Assembly (NCBI GenBank): GCA_025997215.1
Contig: BNUH01000014.1
Location: 1-54,269 of the forward strand
Source of the DNA: Clostridia bacterium
GTDB taxonomy: Bacteria > Bacillota_A > Clostridia > Christensenellales > Aristaeellaceae
Reading direction: 5' to 3'
Length of the DNA: 54,269 nucleotides
Position 1 is the stretch's first letter; each line of letters opens with the position of its first letter. Made by a program: the position numbers and the translations under genes. The notes under the pieces are model-generated. The model did no database searches. It worked only from the letters and a program-made list of their open reading frames with translations, and was not told the origin of the DNA. Shown here piece by piece: positions 50,145-54,269 of this stretch.

Positions 50145-51155
50145 ATGGCGCAGTCAGCTATTAAGTTCGAGGGCTATGAACGCAGGATCGCTAAGCTGGA
50201 AAAGGTTCTGAAGGAATACGGATTTGACTCCCTGGACGCCGTGAAGCAATTGCTGCTGGATAAGGGCGTCGATGTGGACAAGATCGTTCGCAGTATACAA
50301 CCCATCGCATTCGACAACGCGGTGTGGGCCTACACGCTGGGCGCGGGCATCGCCGTCAAGTTGGGCAAGACTAAGGCCGCCGACGTTGCCGAGGCCATCG
50401 GTCTCGGGCTGCAGGCGTTCTGCATACCCGGCTCGGTCGCGGATCAACGCGAGGTGGGGATCGGGCACGGGAATCTGGCCGCCATGCTGCTGAGGGAGGA
50501 GACGGACTGCTTCTGTTTCCTGGCCGGGCATGAATCGTTCGCGGCGGCGGAAGGCGCGATCGGCATTGCCAAGACCGCCAACCGCGCACGCCAGAAGCCG
50601 CTGCGGGTTATCCTCAACGGTCTGGGCAAGGACGCGGCCTACATCATCAGCCGCGTGAATGGGTTCACATATGTCAAGACCCAGTATGACTATGGCACGG
50701 GCGCGCTGAATATTGTCGAAGAGAAGGCATTCTCGAAGGGCCTGCGCGCCGACGTGCGCGTGTACGGCTGCGACGATGTAAGCGAGGGCGTCGCCGTCAT
50801 GCGCAAGGAGGGCGTGGACGTATCCATCACGGGCAACAGCACCAACCCGACGCGCTTCCAGCATCCCGTCGCGGGCACGTACAAGAAGTGGGCGACCGAC
50901 AACGGCAAGAGGTACTTCTCCGTCGCATCCGGCGGCGGCACGGGCAGGACACTGCATCCGGATAATATGGCGGCGGGTCCGGCCAGTTACGGCATGACCG
51001 ATACGCTAGGCCGCATGCACGCGGACGCGCAGTTCGCGGGCAGCTCGTCCGTTCCGGCGCACGTAGAGATGATGGGCTTGATAGGCATGGGCAACAACCC
51101 GATGGTGGGTGCGACGGTGGCCGTGGCGGTAGCCGTTGCCGAGGCGTCGAAATAA
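50145..51155 (+). CDS. GGGtGRT family protein
   Basis: A 336-residue protein carrying the name-giving SVASGGGTGRTLHPDNMAAG segment. The family is widespread in Clostridia and regularly adjacent to the scaffold-like gene, as here (15 bp apart). It has no signal peptide, and the Cys residues (CIPGS, CFCFLAGH, YGCDDV) could contact a cluster. The glycine-rich motif suggests phosphate or nucleotide binding. No reaction is known to me. GGAGGGG precedes the ATG and a strong terminator follows. Confidence 0.88.
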   Translation: MAQSAIKFEGYERRIAKLEKVLKEYGFDSLDAVKQLLLDKGVDVDKIVRSIQPIAFDNAVWAYTLGAGIAVKLGKTKAADVAEAIGLGLQAFCIPGSVADQREVGIGHGNLAAMLLREETDCFCFLAGHESFAAAEGAIGIAKTANRARQKPLRVILNGLGKDAAYIISRVNGFTYVKTQYDYGTGALNIVEEKAFSKGLRADVRVYGCDDVSEGVAVMRKEGVDVSITGNSTNPTRFQHPVAGTYKKWATDNGKRYFSVASGGGTGRTLHPDNMAAGPASYGMTDTLGRMHADAQFAGSSSVPAHVEMMGLIGMGNNPMVGATVAVAVAVAEASK

Positions 51156-51190
51156 GTAAAATAGAATCCAGAAAATTATTACAAATTATG

Positions 51191-51220
51191 GCGGCGGGGC
51201 AGTACAACCCCGCCGCTTTT
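51191..51220 (+). terminator. Intrinsic terminator of the GGGtGRT operon
   Basis: GCGGCGGGG (51191-51199) pairs perfectly with CCCCGCCGC (51208-51216), followed by TTTT. It separates this operon from the leader of paralog 3. Confidence 0.9.
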
Positions 51221-51228
51221 ATCATTAC

Positions 51229-51336
51229 AGACACGCACCGAACAGTCCGTATTCCAGAATCATATACTGATTCCACCGGAGATAGGAAGGGCGTGTGCGC
51301 ACACTATCGGAGGGAGATGATTTTGGAGGGATAACT
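51229..51336 (+). repeat. 108-bp leader repeat, copy 2 (upstream of paralog 3)
   Basis: The same length and order as copy 1 at 43683-43790, here in a purely intergenic setting right after a terminator. It keeps AGACACGCACCGAAC, the inverted repeat GAATCATATACTGATTC (51257-51273), CACTATCGGAGGGAGATGATT and GGAGG before the ATG. Because nothing is encoded here, conservation points to promoter and leader function, or to recent duplication. Confidence 0.85.
51242..51268 (+). promoter_or_regulatory. Candidate late-sporulation (sigma K-like) promoter of paralog 3
   Basis: AC at 51242-51243, 17 bases, CATATACT at 51261-51268, the same spacing as in the first leader although the spacer differs in sequence. 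No sigma A-type TTGACA/TATAAT pair is visible in this leader. Confidence 0.35.
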
Positions 51337-54114
51337 ATGGAATTACATAATAGCTGCAATCCAGTTATTGAACCTCGCGACGGTACAGACTGTGGCGGTG
51401 TGAATATGTCAGGGACGAAGATCTACAACGCTCGCGACCTGTATTGCTTACTTAACGGCGATAACGCCAGCGACCATTACGACATTATGGCGAACATCGC
51501 CATAGTGGGCGATTGGACGCCAATTATTAGTGCGGGGTACAATCAAGGCGATGAGGTTGAACCAGACTATCTGCCGATAACGCTCGACGGCAATGGCCAC
51601 ACGATAACCGGGCTTAACGCGGCGCTTTTCGCGAGCGTTTGCACTGGCACGCAGATACAAAACCTGCATCTGCTGGGGATTACGCGCAACCCAGTGCAGG
51701 GTCGGGATTCGGAGGATGAAACCCCTGACGGCGGGTTCATACAGTCGGGCGTTGCCACATTCATTAACTGCAGCGCGAGCGGTAATATAGAGGTTCTGGC
51801 GGATTACGTCTCCGTCGGCGGATTCGTGGGCGCGAGCTATACTGACAGCGGTTCTCAATGGTTATCGTTCAAGAACTGCGTGAACCATGTGAATGTAAGC
51901 GCCGGAGGCTGTGTCGGCGGATTCGTTGGCTATGCTAATTTACATTGGGATGGCAGGGAACTAATAGTTGACAACTGCGCGAATTATGGCAGAATAACCG
52001 TGCCGGATTGGATGCATAGCCAAAGTTTAGGCGGATTTTTTGGCTGTATCGAAAAGATGCAACAGGTGACCACCAATCCAGAAGGCGGCTATAGCGTCAA
52101 TTATGGCGTGATCGACGCCAGGCATAAAATGATCGCTGGCGATGAAGATAAAAGGTCTAATGAAAAAAATTCAATTAAAGAACGCGATAGCTGGCTCCAA
52201 GTCGCGGGTTCGTATAACGTTGGAGGCTTCGTCGGCGATCTCAACGGAATAGCTATAAATATAAAGAACTTTATCAATAACGGGAAGATAATTAACCAAG
52301 CGGATAGGCAGGACACATATCCGGTGAGCGTTAATACGGGCGGCGTTACAGGCAATGCTAATGGCGATGATCTGCTTGAGTTTGACGGGTGCATATCCAA
52401 TGCCGATGTGATTAGCGAAGGTAGCGAGGACGCTTTCGTCGGCGGCATCACAGGTATAATGTACAGTGACTATGCTGTATTCAAGAACAATTATGTATCA
52501 AGCATAGACATCATCGGCGCAGATTCATATAACGGTGCTGCGGCGGGGCTTGGGGCGATGAGCGATAGCGTGACCATAACGGCAATTGACAACGTCGTAG
52601 CCGCGAAGCGCATCGCCACGGGCGAGTTTTCTGTAGTAGGGCGTTTGTTTAATCGTGATTTCACGAATGAGGGCGATCCTACGTATGTTCATGGTAACTA
52701 TGCTATAAGCTCGGTAAAACTGACCGGCCAGGTCTATGCTCCCAACTGCGGTGTTTCGAAACAGCTGCAGGACGAGACGTTAAAGGATGAATACGATTTC
52801 GTCGGTACCTGCGGCGCTTCGATACAGTTCAAAGGCGAGTTGATCCGCCACGGCGCTGACGCCACTGAAATCCCGCACATGCTGATACTTAACAGCCGCA
52901 ACTTAGAGGAGGTAGAAACGTTCTCTTGGGTAACTCCGGTTCAAGCGTCTCCAACACAGCAACGGATCGTCGCGGCGGATATTGATTTTGACCCAGTTAC
53001 GGAGCGGCCCGAGCATATACCGCAAGGCGCTAAGTTCATATGCTGGTCCTTGGACGAGGCAGGCAAGCAATGCGTTACGAATGTATCCCAGATTACCAGT
53101 GATGTTACGGTTCTTTTCGCACAGTATCAGTGCAGCTCGACAGGTTTCAACTATATTGAAGGCCCAGGATGCGTGTTTGTCGGCTGTCCGATGGGATGCA
53201 AGCAGACCGGGCTTGAGGCGTGTGAATGCGAGGGATTGTTGTCCGATAACGTGCTGGCTTCGCTAGGTGAAATCGTTTCCTCAATTGCGGCGGGTGAGAG
53301 CGGCGGCGCGGACGTCATCAAGGCTGGCGCGGCTACGCTCGCGGTGATCAAGAATCCATTAGCGGCGCTGGTTGGCAGTGAAAAACGTCAACTGATCGAC
53401 GGTGTCTATAATATTTATAAAAATATAGCCGACATGGAATGCGTCATGCTGCGCAAGCTATGTTGCTCCGTCCGTGCCGTTTGCAACTGCGGCCCGGGCA
53501 GCCTGGACCCAGATTGCTGCTTGCTGCCCACGGGTATGCAGTACGCTATGGAAGATGTGGTCAGCTCGATCGCGGATGTCGAAAGCGCGTCGGGCGGGTT
53601 GATGCTGGAAAGCGCTTATGTTATACAAGATACCGTCGATTCGTATACGGATGTTGGGGAATTGCAGGATATTATGCACGGCATTCAAGGGTTGACGTGC
53701 ATTACATCCCAGATCGAGAATACTATGGCCGACAAGTTATGCATGTCGCTGAACGCGGCGTGCGGTTGTTCAGGGCCGAGCGGGTGCGTTACCGAACCGA
53801 TGTCGGATTCCATCTCCAAGGTGATCGAGTCCATCTCCGACACCGAGCAAGGCGTCGGGAAGCTGGTTCAGTTCGGCGCGGAGGCGTTGGAAACGCTCGA
53901 CACGACGGCCACGAGCGCGCAGGATGTGTTGGATGTCATGAATTCCGTAGGCGGTCTGGCTGATTCTGCGCTGGCTATTGAGCAGGCGTCCATGCGGAAG
54001 CTGTGCACTAGTCTTAGCATACTCTGTCCCAGCGAGAATAACCCGCCGCTGTGTCCTGATGTGCCGCTGGACTGCGCGGGCATATGCATGGGTGTCACAG
54101 GCGGGTGCGCCTGA
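51337..54114 (+). CDS. Cys-rich beta-helix / helical-repeat paralog 3
   Basis: A 925-residue third member with the same layout. The N-terminal half has an Asp-rich beta-helix with six GLUG-like turns (GGFVGA, GGFVGY, GGFFGC, GGFVGD, GGVTGN, GGITGI). The B-repeat-like AKFICWSLDEAGKQCVTN and a Cys linker follow, then three Cys-capped helical repeats from about residue 636. It is closest to paralog 2 at both ends (MELHN.CNP start; final CAGICMGVTGGC). The ATG at 51337 follows GGAGGG inside the repeated leader. It forms its own transcription unit, separated from paralog 2 by the Fe-S scaffold-like/GGGtGRT operon. No export signal is present. Confidence 0.7.
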   Translation: MELHNSCNPVIEPRDGTDCGGVNMSGTKIYNARDLYCLLNGDNASDHYDIMANIAIVGDWTPIISAGYNQGDEVEPDYLPITLDGNGHTITGLNAALFASVCTGTQIQNLHLLGITRNPVQGRDSEDETPDGGFIQSGVATFINCSASGNIEVLADYVSVGGFVGASYTDSGSQWLSFKNCVNHVNVSAGGCVGGFVGYANLHWDGRELIVDNCANYGRITVPDWMHSQSLGGFFGCIEKMQQVTTNPEGGYSVNYGVIDARHKMIAGDEDKRSNEKNSIKERDSWLQVAGSYNVGGFVGDLNGIAINIKNFINNGKIINQADRQDTYPVSVNTGGVTGNANGDDLLEFDGCISNADVISEGSEDAFVGGITGIMYSDYAVFKNNYVSSIDIIGADSYNGAAAGLGAMSDSVTITAIDNVVAAKRIATGEFSVVGRLFNRDFTNEGDPTYVHGNYAISSVKLTGQVYAPNCGVSKQLQDETLKDEYDFVGTCGASIQFKGELIRHGADATEIPHMLILNSRNLEEVETFSWVTPVQASPTQQRIVAADIDFDPVTERPEHIPQGAKFICWSLDEAGKQCVTNVSQITSDVTVLFAQYQCSSTGFNYIEGPGCVFVGCPMGCKQTGLEACECEGLLSDNVLASLGEIVSSIAAGESGGADVIKAGAATLAVIKNPLAALVGSEKRQLIDGVYNIYKNIADMECVMLRKLCCSVRAVCNCGPGSLDPDCCLLPTGMQYAMEDVVSSIADVESASGGLMLESAYVIQDTVDSYTDVGELQDIMHGIQGLTCITSQIENTMADKLCMSLNAACGCSGPSGCVTEPMSDSISKVIESISDTEQGVGKLVQFGAEALETLDTTATSAQDVLDVMNSVGGLADSALAIEQASMRKLCTSLSILCPSENNPPLCPDVPLDCAGICMGVTGGCA

Positions 54115-54116
54115 AC

Positions 54117-54241
54117 GCAAACCCACCGCCTGCGGGCGGGCTTGCCCCAACTGCGGTTGGGGACTTGTTACTTTTCCCGTCCGTGGGAAAAGTAACCAAA
54201 AGGACGGCCAAAGGAGAGGGGCGCTATGGCGCCCCCTCTCC
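54117..54241. repeat. Cluster of four hairpins, hairpin-rich intergenic element (continues beyond window)
   Basis: Immediately after paralog 3 there are four successive inverted repeats: an imperfect one at 54117-54144; CCCCAAC/GTTGGGG at 54145-54162; GTTACTTTTCCC/GGGAAAAGTAAC at 54167-54196 (12 bp perfect); and GGAGAGGGGCGC/GCGCCCCCTCTCC at 54213-54241 with one bulged base. The third unit is of a kind I recall as a dispersed element in clostridial genomes. The final 28 bases carry nothing else recognisable. Confidence 0.55.
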
Positions 54242-54269
54242 TCTGGACACCTCTCCCCAGCCATGTTTG

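Noticed and set aside
43791..54114. CRISPR or short tandem repeat array in the highly repetitive end region
   Set aside because: The similarity is between three long coding sequences about 2.8 kb each, not between short spaced repeats.

Overview
The window is a 54 kb stretch of a GC-rich bacterial chromosome. It is almost certainly from the Clostridia or a close Firmicutes relative. The clues are a T-box riboswitch, a YlbF-family gene beside mutS, the clostridial order TIGR03960 radical SAM / TIGR03936 / rng, a GGGtGRT gene with its Fe-S scaffold partner, a large HflX with an N-terminal metal-site-like domain, and a mutSL pair without mutH. I cannot place it more finely. No rRNA, tRNA, CRISPR array, prophage or insertion sequence was seen.

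Layout. 1-1421: end of a polar amino acid ABC importer operon (substrate-binding tail, two permeases), followed by a block of GC hairpins. 1584-6490: accessory genes. These are a double P-loop-family protein with both P-loops eroded, a DUF378 membrane protein, an Rpn nuclease followed by two free-standing copies of its own C-terminal domain, and a minus-strand trio (P-loop kinase, half-size EamA transporter, ATP-grasp). 6676-14105: secreted TPR protein, TldD/TldE protease pair, a trans-sulfuration PLP enzyme and a MATE exporter. 14174-22772: Pro/Gln-rich protein, HflX, an acetyltransferase, ribosomal protein L19, a T-box leader in front of an acyl-CoA synthetase, VanZ, a nucleoside kinase and an SPL-like radical SAM protein. 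22952-31137: a heterodimeric ABC exporter pair, a GT2-GtrA fusion, a permease with an ABC ATPase-like protein that has lost its catalytic motifs, ThuA and a Gfo/Idh/MocA oxidoreductase. 31157-43788: a long co-directional series opened by a strong promoter: LysA-fold pseudoenzyme, TIGR03960, TIGR03936, rng, miaB, ylbF, mutS, mutL, miaA (tRNA modification, RNA processing, mismatch repair). 43791-54114: three about 925-residue Cys-rich paralogs (beta-helix-like N-terminal half, three helical Cys repeats at the C-terminus), interrupted by the Fe-S scaffold-like/GGGtGRT operon. The window ends in another hairpin-rich element.

The most unusual signals are: (a) the Rpn nuclease gene, whose internal GGAGGT-N7-GTG start is preserved exactly in two downstream duplicate mini-genes, which suggests an intragenic antitoxin that became an extragenic array; (b) the three giant paralogs, two of them preceded by the same 108-bp leader with an AC-N17-CATA-like promoter, one copy of which has become the last codons of miaA; (c) a T-box, most likely leucine-specific, controlling an acyl-CoA synthetase rather than an amino acid gene; (d) three intact but catalytically emptied enzymes (P-loop protein, ABC ATPase, LysA) in one window. 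All functional calls come from reading motifs and recalled family patterns; no database search was run.
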